NCBI GenBank assembly: GCA_902363825.1
Contig: CABJBK010000011.1
Coordinates: 39,409 to 103,408 of the forward strand
Reading direction: 5' to 3'
From: Lachnospiraceae bacterium
GTDB lineage: Bacteria > Bacillota > Clostridia > Lachnospirales > Lachnospiraceae
DNA: 64,000 nucleotides
The first letter of the stretch is position 1; every line of letters starts with the position of its first letter. Under the pieces are notes generated by a model. The model worked only from the letters and a program-made list of their open reading frames with translations. It was not told the DNA's origin and searched no databases. Below, piece after piece: positions 55,286 through 64,000 of this stretch. The position numbers were made by a program, and so were the translations under genes.

Positions 55286-56509
55286 ATGACAGTATATGAC
55301 GAATTAGTTGCCCGCGGTCTGATCGCCCAGGTAACCGATGAAAAAGAGATCAAAGAACTCGTAAACAACGGAAAGGCCGTTTTCTACATTGGCTTCGACC
55401 CGACCGCAGACAGCCTTCATGTCGGACACTTTATGGCACTCTGCCTGATGAAACGTCTCCAGATGGCAGGCAACAAACCGATCGCTTTGATCGGCGGCGG
55501 TACCGCAATGATTGGTGATCCGTCCGGACGTACCGATATGCGTCAGATGATGACCAAAGAGACGATCAACCACAACGTAGAATGCTTCAAAAAGCAGATG
55601 AGCCGTTTCATCGATTTCTCCGATGACAAAGCGCTTTTGGTAAACAATGCGGACTGGCTCTTAGATCTGAACTATGTCGATGTACTGCGCGATATCGGAC
55701 CGCATTTCTCTGTAAACCGCATGCTCACCGCAGAGTGCTACAAACAGCGTATGGAACGCGGTCTGAGCTTCCTGGAATTTAACTACATGATCATGCAGAG
55801 TTTCGACTTCTACACCCTGTTCCAGAAATATGGCTGTAACATGGAATTCGGCGGGGATGACCAGTGGAGCAACATGCTCGGCGGTACCGAACTGATCCGC
55901 CGTAAGCTTGGAAAAGACGCTTACGCCATGACGATCAACCTCTTATTAAATTCCGAAGGAAAAAAGATGGGCAAAACCCAGTCCGGCGCTGTATGGCTTG
56001 ATCCGAACAAGACATCTCCGTTTGAATTTTACCAGTACTGGAGAAATGTCTCCGACGCTGACGTTTTAAAATGCCTGCGCATGCTCACTTTCCTGCCGTT
56101 AGAACAGATCGATGAGATGGACAAATGGGAAGGCAGCCAGTTAAATCAGGCAAAAGAGATCCTTGCATTCGAGCTGACCAAGCTGGTACATGGCGAAGAA
56201 GAAGCGAAAAAAGCCGAGGAAGGTGCGAAAGCTCTGTTTGCCGGCGGTGGAAATACCGACAATATGCCGACTACCGTTCTTGCCGCGGACGATTTCCGTG
56301 AAGATGCAATCGATATCTTAACGCTTCTCGTAAAATCTGGGTTAAGCGCTTCCAGAAACGAAGCACGCCGTGCCGTAGAACAGGGCGGTGTCTCCTTAGA
56401 CGGCGAAAAAGTAACCGATATCAAAGCTGCTTTTGAAAAAACCACTTTTTCCGGTGATGGCGTCGTAGTAAAACGTGGAAAGAAAAACTTCCGCAAGATC
56501 ACTTTATAA
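55286..56509 (+). CDS. tyrS: Tyrosyl-tRNA synthetase
   Basis: A 407-residue class I synthetase of the TyrRS type. [17 protein letters not shown] carries the HIGH-type motif, [10 protein letters not shown] the KMSKS-type motif and [11 protein letters not shown] the tyrosine-binding DQ. The S4-like C-terminal domain ([18 protein letters not shown]) is complete. AAAGGAGAG precedes the ATG. Followed by its own terminator. Confidence 0.97.
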   Translation: MTVYDELVARGLIAQVTDEKEIKELVNNGKAVFYIGFDPTADSLHVGHFMALCLMKRLQMAGNKPIALIGGGTAMIGDPSGRTDMRQMMTKETINHNVECFKKQMSRFIDFSDDKALLVNNADWLLDLNYVDVLRDIGPHFSVNRMLTAECYKQRMERGLSFLEFNYMIMQSFDFYTLFQKYGCNMEFGGDDQWSNMLGGTELIRRKLGKDAYAMTINLLLNSEGKKMGKTQSGAVWLDPNKTSPFEFYQYWRNVSDADVLKCLRMLTFLPLEQIDEMDKWEGSQLNQAKEILAFELTKLVHGEEEAKKAEEGAKALFAGGGNTDNMPTTVLAADDFREDAIDILTLLVKSGLSASRNEARRAVEQGGVSLDGEKVTDIKAAFEKTTFSGDGVVVKRGKKNFRKITL

Positions 56510-56545
56510 TAAAAATTCATGTAACATTTATTACAATAACAGAAA

Positions 56546-56602
56546 GACCGACCCAGGCGTCAGAATTCCTTTTCCGGCGACCTGCGGTCGGTTTATTTTT
56601 TT
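56546..56602 (+). terminator. Terminator downstream of tyrS
   Basis: ACCGACC (56547-56553) pairs with GGTCGGT (56586-56592), extended by CAGG/CCTG on the inside, and is followed by a T-rich run. It separates tyrS from the convergent ABC permease, whose stop lies in the T run. Confidence 0.78.
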
Positions 56603-58970
56603 ACTCTGTAATTAAGATCCTCGGCTCCACTTTTTTGATCTGTCCGGACAGAAGAAACGCAACGATCATAAAGATCAACGTTACGATAGCTGCCGGCCGG
56701 ATCATTGCCACCGGATCAAGCTTTGAGGAGAATGCCGCAATCCCGCAGCGCTGCAGAAATACTCCAACGATCGGATCCGTAAACAGCGCACTGGAAATGA
56801 TCCCGCCTATCCCTCCGATGGCGGAGACGATCCCAAAACGCAGTGCAAACATGATACGAAGTCTGCGTGAGGTAAACCCAAGAGACTTATAAATGCCCAG
56901 ATCATTTTTCTCCTGATACAGGATACGGCTTCCGGTCATGGCGATCACCACAAATATGAACAGAACCGAAATGACATACATCAGCTTTCGAAATGCCTGC
57001 AGCGCCGATACGATACCGTCAAGCCCCGACCAGGAATCCGGATTATCTATCTGAATCCGGTCTCCATATGTTTCCTTCAATTCCTGGATCACCGACTTCG
57101 CTTTATCCGGATCTTTTAACACATAGTAGGTATAATACCGGTTTTCCTCCGTCAGCCCGAACTTTTCCGCCCCTTCTTTGCTGATCCCGAAATTTGCTCC
57201 CATATCATTGGCACACTGGTACACGCCGCTTATGATAAATTCCTCTGTTTTTCCATCATAATCGACCTCCACAACATCTCCGATATCTTTTCCAATTTCC
57301 TTTGTTACCGTTTCCGTAACTAATATTTCATCTCCGTATTTGCATATCCGTCCACGCAGCAGATGATAAAGCTCCGGTTTTTCATTCACATTCATCAGGT
57401 AATCGATCTGATCCACCGAAGCATTCTTCATGACATACAAAAAAGAATCTTTGATTCCGGCCTTCTTTTGCATCCAGTCCTCGATCTCTTTTTTCAGCTC
57501 CTGCTCATCCGACCCATCATCCGTATACTTTATTCCGATATCATAAGATACTGTATTAAATTCCTGCATGAGACCATCTCCATCCGGTCCGAGCCACGCT
57601 CCGAGCCTTGCAGTCAGCGACAGGAAAAATACGAGCAGAGCCGTCACGATTCCTGCACTGATATACTGTTTTTTGCCGGAAAGCATCTGGCGGAACGCGA
57701 GATGAAAAGAAAGCCCCCGCTTATAGATCCCCGTTGTCATTCTGCTCTTAAAATGTACATCCTGTATTCCTCCGCGGATCGCGCGAATTGGCGTAATTTT
57801 GCCTACTTTTGCTGTTTTTGTAAAAATAACAACGAAAAGCAGCAATAAGATCACTCCGAGTGATGCTGCGCATATCCCTGCCGGCAGTGTTGCCGGGATC
57901 ATCAGCCCGGTTGCCGGTATGATCAGACGATCGATATACCGCACCACCGGATACGCAGCCGGTATTCCGCATGCCATTCCAAGTACGATGGAGAAAAGAT
58001 ACTGATACATTTTTATCCGGCGCAGATCTTTGTTTGTAAAACCGATCGCCTTTAAAACACCCATGTTGGTATAATCCTGCTCGATTCCGGTCGTGATACT
58101 GTGGCTCAATACCACAACCGCCACAACGACGAGTACCGTCACAAATACGAGGAAGAAACCGACAAAAATATTTTGTGCAATCAGCATATATCCTTCTATG
58201 GTCGTTTTGGAATAAGATCTATAGGTGTAGTTTTTCAGATCCGTATTCTCATTGAGTTCCTTTATAAATTCTTTTGTCTTCTGTCCGCTGTCTTTTTTCT
58301 GAAAAATATGCAGCATTTCCGCATCCGCAACGGTAGACGCTTCCCCTGCCATAAGCACATTCTGTTCGAGTTCTTCCATTGAAGCCTTATTGATCAGCAT
58401 GGTTTTCACCCCCATCATGGAACTTCCCGCAAACGGGTCTTCAAAAAATCCCCTAATCGTAAAACGCATTTGCTTTTCCTCACCGGCGATCTGGATCTCT
58501 ACCGAATCTCCGATGTCTACTCCATACATCGTGATAAACGATGGGGATACATACATTTCTCCGTCTTTTGGCTCTTTCGGATTTTTCTGTATCCCGGTAA
58601 GATCTTCCTTATAAATATAATAATCATAATTTTCCGGTTCGTAGACTGCAAGCATTCCGTTATTCTGCGTTTGTTTTTTTCCAGCCTTATACAATACCTG
58701 TTTGATCTTCTGCCGCTCCGTTTTCTCTGTACCGCGAAGTTCCTCAATCTGATCGATCAGCTCCTCTACGCCCGGCTGCTCGATGATCCAGCTTGTCACA
58801 TCACCGTAACCGACACGGTCTAACTGTTCGCTCTCATATACCCTGCTGTTCTGCCCGACCGCAAGTACTGCACAGAGTGCCATCGTAATGATAAAAACAA
58901 GGATCAGCATACCAAAAAAAGCGCCTTTTTGCTTTTTGATATTCTTTTTTAACAATAATATATACTTCAT
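56601..58970 (-). CDS. FtsX-type ABC exporter permease
   Basis: A 789-residue permease with an N-terminal helix, a large extracytoplasmic domain and two FtsX-like helical bundles (around 270-400 and 680-780). LSHSITTGIEQDYTNMGVLK and LYQEKNDLGIYKSLGFTSR are the cytoplasmic loop motifs of the two halves. Family members pump peptides or lipids, or transmit signals to cell-wall enzymes. Begins 13 bases after the ATPase. The likely regulator is the two-component system at 60392-62280. Confidence 0.9.
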   Translation of the reverse strand: MKYILLLKKNIKKQKGAFFGMLILVFIITMALCAVLAVGQNSRVYESEQLDRVGYGDVTSWIIEQPGVEELIDQIEELRGTEKTERQKIKQVLYKAGKKQTQNNGMLAVYEPENYDYYIYKEDLTGIQKNPKEPKDGEMYVSPSFITMYGVDIGDSVEIQIAGEEKQMRFTIRGFFEDPFAGSSMMGVKTMLINKASMEELEQNVLMAGEASTVADAEMLHIFQKKDSGQKTKEFIKELNENTDLKNYTYRSYSKTTIEGYMLIAQNIFVGFFLVFVTVLVVVAVVVLSHSITTGIEQDYTNMGVLKAIGFTNKDLRRIKMYQYLFSIVLGMACGIPAAYPVVRYIDRLIIPATGLMIPATLPAGICAASLGVILLLLFVVIFTKTAKVGKITPIRAIRGGIQDVHFKSRMTTGIYKRGLSFHLAFRQMLSGKKQYISAGIVTALLVFFLSLTARLGAWLGPDGDGLMQEFNTVSYDIGIKYTDDGSDEQELKKEIEDWMQKKAGIKDSFLYVMKNASVDQIDYLMNVNEKPELYHLLRGRICKYGDEILVTETVTKEIGKDIGDVVEVDYDGKTEEFIISGVYQCANDMGANFGISKEGAEKFGLTEENRYYTYYVLKDPDKAKSVIQELKETYGDRIQIDNPDSWSGLDGIVSALQAFRKLMYVISVLFIFVVIAMTGSRILYQEKNDLGIYKSLGFTSRRLRIMFALRFGIVSAIGGIGGIISSALFTDPIVGVFLQRCGIAAFSSKLDPVAMIRPAAIVTLIFMIVAFLLSGQIKKVEPRILITE

Positions 58971-58983
58971 TCTGACTCACCCC

Positions 58984-59745
58984 CTACCATGACATGGAGG
59001 AGAGCCATGCGTCTACCTGCTTTTCCCTGTTTTTCGTGTCTTTGCTCTCATAAGGCGGCATTTCCATTTCGCCGCTTATCTTTCCATCCTCCAGATAGAG
59101 AAAACGGTTTGCATGAATCGCTGCGCGGATATCGTGTGTTACCATCAAAATGCTCTGACCCTGCCGGTTCAGCTCCGTCAAAAGATCCAGCACATCTTCG
59201 GTATTGCGCTTGTTTAATGCCCCGGTCGGCTCATCCGCAAAAATGATCTCCGGCTCATTCATCATCGCACGGGCGATCGCTGCACGCTGTGCCTCTCCAC
59301 CAGACACCTGGGAAGGCAGACGATCTTTTGCGTGTTCCACATGTGTCTGTGTAAGCAGCGCAAGCGCGCGTTCCCGCACTTCCTTCGTGCTCTTCTTCTG
59401 CCCCAGATAGCCGACCACAGCAGCATTTTCCAGAAGTGTCAGATTACTGATCAGATGCATCTGCTGAAAAATAAAACCGAATTCCTTTGCACGGATATCT
59501 GCCATCTGTTTTTCCGCGTAGGAATTAAGCTCCTTATCTTTATAATAGATTTTGCCGTTCGTTGCTGTATCCATTCCGCTCAACGTATACAAAAGTGTCG
59601 ATTTTCCGGCTCCCGAAGATCCCATGATGACCGTAAAATCTCCCTTGTAAATCTCTAAATTTATCATATCGAGTACATGATTCTGTCCACCGTTGTTCGC
59701 AAAACTTTTGCACAGATCAACAGCCTTTAAAATTTGTGTTTTCAT
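58984..59745 (-). CDS. MacB/LolD-type ABC ATPase
   Basis: A 253-residue ATPase with Walker A MGSSGAGKSTLLYTLSG, signature VSGGEAQRAAIARAM, Walker B IIFADEPTGALN and switch MVTHDIRAAI. It pairs with the FtsX-type permease. GAAAGGA precedes the ATG. The promoter region has tandem repeats for a response regulator. Confidence 0.93.
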   Translation of the reverse strand: MKTQILKAVDLCKSFANNGGQNHVLDMINLEIYKGDFTVIMGSSGAGKSTLLYTLSGMDTATNGKIYYKDKELNSYAEKQMADIRAKEFGFIFQQMHLISNLTLLENAAVVGYLGQKKSTKEVRERALALLTQTHVEHAKDRLPSQVSGGEAQRAAIARAMMNEPEIIFADEPTGALNKRNTEDVLDLLTELNRQGQSILMVTHDIRAAIHANRFLYLEDGKISGEMEMPPYESKDTKNREKQVDAWLSSMSW

Positions 59746-59778
59746 TTTTTTGTCCTTTCTGTTATATCGATTGACTAT

Positions 59779-59812
59779 GTTATAACAAAAAAGTTTTTAA
59801 GAAGTCTTTAAG
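59779..59812 (-). promoter_or_regulatory. Promoter with 11-bp tandem repeats for the FtsX-type exporter
   Basis: On the minus strand CTTAAAGACTT and CTTAAAAACTT are directly adjacent (59812-59791), then six bases, then TATAAC as -10 (59784-59779). No usual -35 is seen. The layout equals that of the other ABC module at 29369-29402, which suggests activation by an OmpR-family regulator. Confidence 0.65.
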
Positions 59813-59858
59813 AGATTTCTTTTTTGCATATTTTTCTTTTTCTGTCATAAGATATACT

Positions 59859-60380
59859 ATGAAAAATATGAATTTTTTAAAATCTAATATGATCCTCGGA
59901 ACTGTTTTTGTTCTGATCACCGGCACGATCTCTCATTTCATTTATGACTGGTCGGGTCAAAACTACATACTCGGACTGATTTTTCCGACAAACGAATCCA
60001 CCTGGGAACACATGAAGCTGGTCTTTTTTCCCATGCTTCTCTGCGCGTTTTTTCTGAACCGCCGGCTTATGGCAGATTATCCCTGTATCACCAGCGCTCT
60101 GCTTGCTGGCATTTTACTCGGGACTTTTCTGATCCCGGTTCTTTTTTACAGCTATTCCGGTATTCTGGGAAATCATTTTCTCTGGCTTGATATTGCTGTT
60201 TTTGCGCTCAGTGTGATCCTCGCTTTTGGGGCTTCTTACCGCCTCACTTTATCCTGCCGGGCAAAAAATTACGGAAATCTGTTCGGGCCGCTTGTCTTTG
60301 TTGTCCTGCTTTGCTTTCTCTTTTTCACCTATCATGCACCGGCTCTCGGTCTTTTTACGGATCCGACAAAACAGTTTTAA
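59859..60380 (+). CDS. DUF6512-like membrane protein
   Basis: A 173-residue protein with five predicted helices and the motif FPTNESTWEHMKLVFFP between helices 1 and 2, which I associate with the DUF6512 group of Firmicutes membrane proteins. There is no ribosome site before the first ATG; a TATACT -10-like box lies directly ahead of it, so the mRNA may be nearly leaderless or start at the next ATG (59868). Function unknown. Confidence 0.75.
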   Translation: MKNMNFLKSNMILGTVFVLITGTISHFIYDWSGQNYILGLIFPTNESTWEHMKLVFFPMLLCAFFLNRRLMADYPCITSALLAGILLGTFLIPVLFYSYSGILGNHFLWLDIAVFALSVILAFGASYRLTLSCRAKNYGNLFGPLVFVVLLCFLFFTYHAPALGLFTDPTKQF

Positions 60381-60391
60381 CAAAACCTGCT

Positions 60392-61573
60392 TTAGCGGAT
60401 TTTTTCTCCCGGCACATCCGCAAGCTCAAATGTTACGACTGCGTCAAGTCCGTCGGCATGGTTCCTTAACTTCAATTCTCCATCCATCCGTTTTAAAATA
60501 TAAGTGACGATATAAAGACCAAGTCCGGAGCCCGGTGCATCTCCAGTATTTTTCCCGCGATAAAATTTTTCACAGATAAAAGGCATATCCTGCGGCAGGA
60601 TCCCTTTTCCATGATCACGCACATGGATCTCATACTTTCCGTCCCGGATCTGCGCGCTCACTTCGATCTTTGTCCCCGGCGCGTATTTTCTTGCATTGTT
60701 CAGTAAGTTTTCAATCACCTGCGCAAGCCGCTTTTCATCCAGACAAAGCTCTGCCCTCGGAAACGGCGTATCCAAAACGACCTCTTCATACGCAAAATCC
60801 CTGCAGATTTCTTCCAAAACCGTATCCATCTGGATCTGCCGCTTTTCTATTTCCAGATGTTCCAGTTCCGAAAGCGAGTGCAGCACCAGATCGTTGGTCA
60901 GCCCTGTTACCTCATCACACTTTTTTAGGATCACCGATGCATACTGCTGTCTCTTCTCATAACCGGATTCCAGATTCGCCTCAAGCGCCTCGGCATAGGC
61001 ACGGATTGATGCGATCGGTGTTTTAATATCGTGCGAAAGTGTCGCAATGATCGTCTTATTTTCCTGTATCGCATATTCCTCACGTTTTCTTGCGCGGATC
61101 AGTTCCTCGCGCATATGATCGAACGCCCAGGTAAATGCCCCGAAGAAGTTTGTTCTTTCATAGTCCAGCGAAACGTCAAGATTTCCTTTTGCCAGTTCCC
61201 CCGCATACTGCTCCAGTTTTTGAAATGGCGCAAGCATCTTTCTATATAAATAGAAAAAAATAAACAGCATATAGAAAAAGATGATCACCCCACAGGTAAC
61301 CGTCACCTGAATTGTATATGATCTTTTGCCTTCCGGCGTATCTTCCTTCAATGTTTCACGAAGCGCCTCAATCTCTGCCTGCGCCGGATTACTGCCATCC
61401 TCATTTTTTGTGAGCTGTTCCACCTCATTTAAGAGAACAAGCTTCTCTCCCCGGTCTGCCACGATCTCTTTTCTCTGCATAAATAAGAGATAACCAGCAC
61501 AGATCAAAAGCCAGACCGCCGTTATTACAAACACACTTCGCAAAAGTTGTTTTTTCAATGGTATCCTCCTCAT
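60392..61573 (-). CDS. Sensor histidine kinase
   Basis: A 393-residue kinase. Two helices (about 13-33 and 92-112) flank a small outer domain. HAMP, then LSHDIKTPIASIRAYAE (phospho-His), IENLLNNARKYAPG (N box), DHGKGILPQDMPFI and SGLGLYIVTYIL follow. ATG at 61573 with GGAAG in front; a longer upstream frame overlaps the regulator and is rejected. It works with the next regulator and perhaps the lipoprotein upstream. Confidence 0.92.
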   Translation of the reverse strand: MRRIPLKKQLLRSVFVITAVWLLICAGYLLFMQRKEIVADRGEKLVLLNEVEQLTKNEDGSNPAQAEIEALRETLKEDTPEGKRSYTIQVTVTCGVIIFFYMLFIFFYLYRKMLAPFQKLEQYAGELAKGNLDVSLDYERTNFFGAFTWAFDHMREELIRARKREEYAIQENKTIIATLSHDIKTPIASIRAYAEALEANLESGYEKRQQYASVILKKCDEVTGLTNDLVLHSLSELEHLEIEKRQIQMDTVLEEICRDFAYEEVVLDTPFPRAELCLDEKRLAQVIENLLNNARKYAPGTKIEVSAQIRDGKYEIHVRDHGKGILPQDMPFICEKFYRGKNTGDAPGSGLGLYIVTYILKRMDGELKLRNHADGLDAVVTFELADVPGEKIR

Positions 61574-61590
61574 TTTGTCTGCTTCCCGCT

Positions 61591-62280
61591 TTACTTTTCT
61601 TCCGCACACAGACAATATCCCACGCCCCAGACCGTCTTTATCCATTTTGGTTCTGCGGCATTGTCCTCTAATTTTTCCCTGAGCCAGCGGATATGTACCG
61701 CGACCGTGGCAATTTCCGCCTCCGAAAAAGCGCCCCACACTTCATGGAGCAATTCTTCTTTCTTTACCACCTGATTTTTATGTCTGCAAAGATAAGCCAG
61801 CACATCAAATTCTTTCAATGCCAGCTTTACTTCTTTTCCACCACGTTCTACTTTTCGCATACCGATATCCACACGGACCGATCCAAACTCGTAGATACTT
61901 TCCCGTTCCTCTGTTCCGTAAGTACGCCGCATCAGCGTATTGACGCGCGCGATCAGTTCTTTTAACGAATACGGCTTTGCCAGATAGTCATCTCCGCCCA
62001 TCTCAAGTCCTGTGATCTTATCATCTTCACTTGTGCGTGCGCTGGCAAATATGACCGGAACCTTTGATACTCTTCTTAGTTCCTTTAGCACTTCAAATCC
62101 CGTTCCGTCCGGCAGATTAATGTCCAGTATCATTAACGAAAATTGTTCCTTCTTTAAAATTTCAAATGTTTCTTCGCAGCTTTCCACAATCTTTACTTCG
62201 TATCCATATGTTTTCAACATATCCCGGATAATTTCCGCAAGATCCCGGTCATCATCTACCAGTAAAATCTTTTTCTCCAT
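61591..62280 (-). CDS. OmpR-family response regulator
   Basis: A 229-residue regulator: receiver with ILLVDDDRDLAEII, phospho-Asp in MILDINLPDGTGF and FASARTSEDD, and winged-helix LALKEFDVLAYLCRH with end GVGYCLCAEEK. GGGAGCAGG in front of ATG 62280. It is a likely controller of the FtsX exporter promoter at 59779-59812. Confidence 0.93.
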   Translation of the reverse strand: MEKKILLVDDDRDLAEIIRDMLKTYGYEVKIVESCEETFEILKKEQFSLMILDINLPDGTGFEVLKELRRVSKVPVIFASARTSEDDKITGLEMGGDDYLAKPYSLKELIARVNTLMRRTYGTEERESIYEFGSVRVDIGMRKVERGGKEVKLALKEFDVLAYLCRHKNQVVKKEELLHEVWGAFSEAEIATVAVHIRWLREKLEDNAAEPKWIKTVWGVGYCLCAEEK

Positions 62281-62322
62281 ACCTGCTCCCGCTTTATGCT
62301 TCTACCTCAGACTACTCTCAGA

Positions 62323-63420
62323 TTACTGTTCGGAGTCATAACTTGTATCACGAACATACGTCGTTCCATTGTAAATGATCTTATCTTTATCCACATATTC
62401 CATGGTAATTTCCCCGTTTTGTGGATTTCTTCTCGCAAAAATCACCTTATTGTTGTTATATGCAACGATCGACTCGTAATTAAAGGCATCCCCCTTGTTT
62501 TGTGAAAGAAAAAGACTGTTTCCCTTTCCATCCAGACTGTCTCCATATGCATACAGATATAAGATATCCGCGTCTTCTTTCGATGCATCTTCTCCCTGCG
62601 CCACATATACGCCGGTAAATTTAGAAGAGATCTCGTTATAATCGATTGTTACGTTATCGGTCAAAAGACTTGCAGAAAGTTTTTCCGGTTCTCCGGTAGG
62701 CGCCTCAAAATCTAATATCTTCCATTCTCCCTGACTTAACGCAAATGAAACCGTATATATGGCACTCATATTCCTCTGAAGCGAATCCGTGCCGGTTGCC
62801 TCTGCCTCCGGTATATCTGCCCACTGATCTACCGCCATCCGCAGATTCATCCGAATAATATCTGCGGTATTCTTTTCATAATGAAATACATCACTCTTAA
62901 AATTATGTCCCTGATCCGAAACCGAAACGATATAGTGAAGTTCCCCTTTTTCGTAAGATTTGTCTGCGCCGGAAATAATTCCTGCGTTTAACATATCTTC
63001 CACCAATGTATTTACTCCATCTCTGGACACCGCTCCGCTTACATCCGCAAAACTTTCCGGTACCTCTTTTATCACATTCTCGGAGGAACCTTCCTTGCCA
63101 TCAACAATCAGATCCTGTGCCGCCTGTTCGATCACCGGCTGCACCAACGCACAAAGTTCTTCTACCGTAACATAATTTCCGGTCTCACTTTTCATTGCCG
63201 CATCCGCTTCTGTTTTGTTTTCCACAGCAGTAATCTCTGCTTCCGAATTATCCACAACCTGCATCTGTTGTTCTGTGGATGACTCCGTCTTTGAGCTTCC
63301 ATTTACGGTATCTGTGCCGGTTCCCTGCTCTCCTTCTAAAACCGATGACTTTCCTCCACATCCCAAAACCGTTGTAAGTAAAAGCATCCCCATACATACA
63401 CTGACTATTCTTTTTTTCAT
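62323..63420 (-). CDS. Lipoprotein of unknown function
   Basis: A 365-residue secreted lipoprotein (lipobox TTVLGCGG, cysteine near residue 21). A Ser/Thr/Glu-rich linker of about 60 residues precedes a folded domain; DVFHYEKNTADIIRMNLRMAVDQW and the end FARRNPQNGEITMEYVDKDK are its most distinctive parts. I do not recognise a family. It stands 42 bases before the response regulator on the same strand, so it may be the sensor's extracytoplasmic partner. Confidence 0.78.
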   Translation of the reverse strand: MKKRIVSVCMGMLLLTTVLGCGGKSSVLEGEQGTGTDTVNGSSKTESSTEQQMQVVDNSEAEITAVENKTEADAAMKSETGNYVTVEELCALVQPVIEQAAQDLIVDGKEGSSENVIKEVPESFADVSGAVSRDGVNTLVEDMLNAGIISGADKSYEKGELHYIVSVSDQGHNFKSDVFHYEKNTADIIRMNLRMAVDQWADIPEAEATGTDSLQRNMSAIYTVSFALSQGEWKILDFEAPTGEPEKLSASLLTDNVTIDYNEISSKFTGVYVAQGEDASKEDADILYLYAYGDSLDGKGNSLFLSQNKGDAFNYESIVAYNNNKVIFARRNPQNGEITMEYVDKDKIIYNGTTYVRDTSYDSEQ

Positions 63421-63506
63421 TTTTCATCCTCCCTTTATTTCCATTATCGTTATTTATCATTTTTTTCTACTTTTATTATAATAGATATTTCAAATAATAT
63501 ATATAG

Positions 63507-63540
63507 AAAAAAAAGAGACTTAAAAAATTAAGTCTCTTTT
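63507..63540 (-). terminator. Terminator of the rRNA-tRNA operon
   Basis: AAGAGACTTAA and its complement flank a short A/T loop; on the minus strand eight T follow. It lies just after tRNA-Cys and ends the 23S-tRNA transcript. Confidence 0.88.
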
Positions 63541-63542
63541 CG

Positions 63543-63613
63543 AGGCGACTAACGGATTTGAACCGATGATCAGGGAGTTGCAGTCCCACGCCTTACCACT
63601 TGGCTAAGTCGCC
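63543..63613 (-). tRNA. tRNA-Cys (GCA)
   Basis: Complete cloverleaf on the minus strand with anticodon GCA and the U73 discriminator typical of tRNA-Cys. The CCA end is not encoded. Last tRNA after the 23S gene. Confidence 0.96.
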
Positions 63614-63666
63614 ATACTTTATTATATTCTATCAAAACAGGAATTATACGTCAAGTAAATCCTGGA

Positions 63667-63738
63667 TGACTCCGACGGGAATCGAACCCGTGTTACCGCC
63701 GTGAAAGGGCGATGTCTTAACCGCTTGACCACGGAGCC
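63667..63738 (-). tRNA. tRNA-Glu (TTC)
   Basis: Complete cloverleaf on the minus strand; anticodon TTC in CTTTCAC. Acceptor stem has one G-U pair. CCA not encoded. Confidence 0.96.
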
Positions 63739-63781
63739 GTTCTCTCTTGTTTGCTTCTTTCCTCTTTTCGGAAAAAAAAAG

Positions 63782-63853
63782 CTCCCCGAGTAGGGCTCGA
63801 ACCTACAACATCACGGTTAACAGCCGTGCGCTCTACCATTGAGCTATCGAGGA
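63782..63853 (-). tRNA. tRNA-Asn (GTT)
   Basis: Complete cloverleaf on the minus strand; anticodon GTT in CTGTTAA, discriminator G73 as usual for tRNA-Asn. CCA not encoded. It is the first tRNA after the 23S gene. Confidence 0.96.
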
Positions 63854-63930
63854 TTATTCATATACTTTCAAAATTTCACACAGATCCGTGATACCGCTTA
63901 CTCTTACATCTGGCTTTCGCCTGATGTTTC

Positions 63931-64000
63931 TTGGTCAAGCCCTCGACCGATTAGTAACAGTCAGCTCCATGCGTTGCCGCACTTCCACCTCTGCCCTATC
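63931..64000 (-). rRNA. 23S ribosomal RNA, 3' end, cut by the window
   Basis: The minus strand reads the conserved 23S 3' end (GATAGGGCAGAGGTGGAAG, then CATGGAGCTGACTGTTAC, TAATCGGTCGAGGGCTTGAC). The gene continues beyond the right edge. The exact 3' base is placed near 63931 by comparison with known 23S ends. The 77 bases from here to tRNA-Asn hold no 5S gene. Confidence 0.93.

Noticed and set aside
1..64000. CRISPR arrays, insertion sequences, integrases or phage genes
   Set aside because: No regularly spaced repeats, terminal inverted repeats, transposase or integrase motifs were seen.

Overview
The window looks like a chromosomal segment of an anaerobic, Gram-positive, probably motile and spore-forming Clostridia member, most likely Lachnospiraceae. 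The signs are strong AGGAGG-type ribosome binding sites, an spmB-like sporulation gene, T-box leaders on metG and tyrS, Cheo-type LexA boxes, anaerobic (cbi-type) cobalamin genes and a methyl-accepting chemotaxis protein. I cannot name the genus from the sequence alone. I saw no insertion sequence, phage gene or CRISPR array. Most genes are tightly packed in co-directional operons, mainly on the minus strand.

Layout. 1-5.1 kb (minus): an exopolysaccharide operon with a BcsA-like synthase carrying a PilZ domain, a BcsB-like membrane-anchored protein, an MBOAT O-acyltransferase and the start of a further membrane-anchored protein. 5.3-10.2 kb (plus): an ABC importer (lipoprotein, two permeases, ATPase) ending in a PHP-domain metallohydrolase. 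10.2-17.2 kb: an Lgt-like and a small membrane protein, the rpsF-ssb-rpsR operon, DUF951, a sirtuin, a membrane protein with an HExxH motif, a ketopantoate reductase-like enzyme, an initiator tRNA, an spmB-like gene and an inositol monophosphatase. 17.2-18.5 kb: a decayed locus (GntR regulator, sugar permease and metallo-beta-lactamase remnants) with deletion scars. 18.6-25 kb (minus): cbiD-cbiF-cbiG behind two cysteine-rich U32-type proteins and a membrane-anchored alpha/beta hydrolase. 25-29.4 kb (minus): a lantibiotic-immunity-type ABC transporter with its own two-component system. 29.5-32.6 kb (plus): a solute-binding lipoprotein paired with a chemoreceptor. 32.7-33.7 kb: a Gfo/Idh/MocA oxidoreductase.

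33.7-47 kb (minus) is a 14-gene cobalamin operon behind one B12 riboswitch. It runs from a secreted CbiK-type chelatase, a NEAT-like surface protein and a BtuFCD-type importer to cobyric acid synthase and the late nucleotide-loop enzymes. Divergent to it, at 47.2-49.4 kb, lies a radical SAM/DNA-metabolism gene pair behind two LexA-box-like sites. 49.4-56.5 kb holds tatD, metG (T-box), a zinc-ribbon protein, a Ca/Na antiporter, mntP behind a yybP-ykoY manganese riboswitch, and tyrS (T-box). 56.6-63.4 kb holds an FtsX-type ABC exporter, a DUF6512-like protein, and a lipoprotein-response regulator-histidine kinase set. The right edge has tRNA-Cys, tRNA-Glu and tRNA-Asn and the 3' end of a 23S rRNA, all on the minus strand.

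The most interesting points are: the U32-type pair next to cbiDFG; the secreted chelatase plus NEAT-like protein inside the B12 regulon; the c-di-GMP-responsive, probably acylated polysaccharide cluster; the binding protein-chemoreceptor pair without a transporter; two ABC promoters with identically placed 11-bp tandem repeats next to two-component genes; and the probable SOS control of the radical SAM pair.
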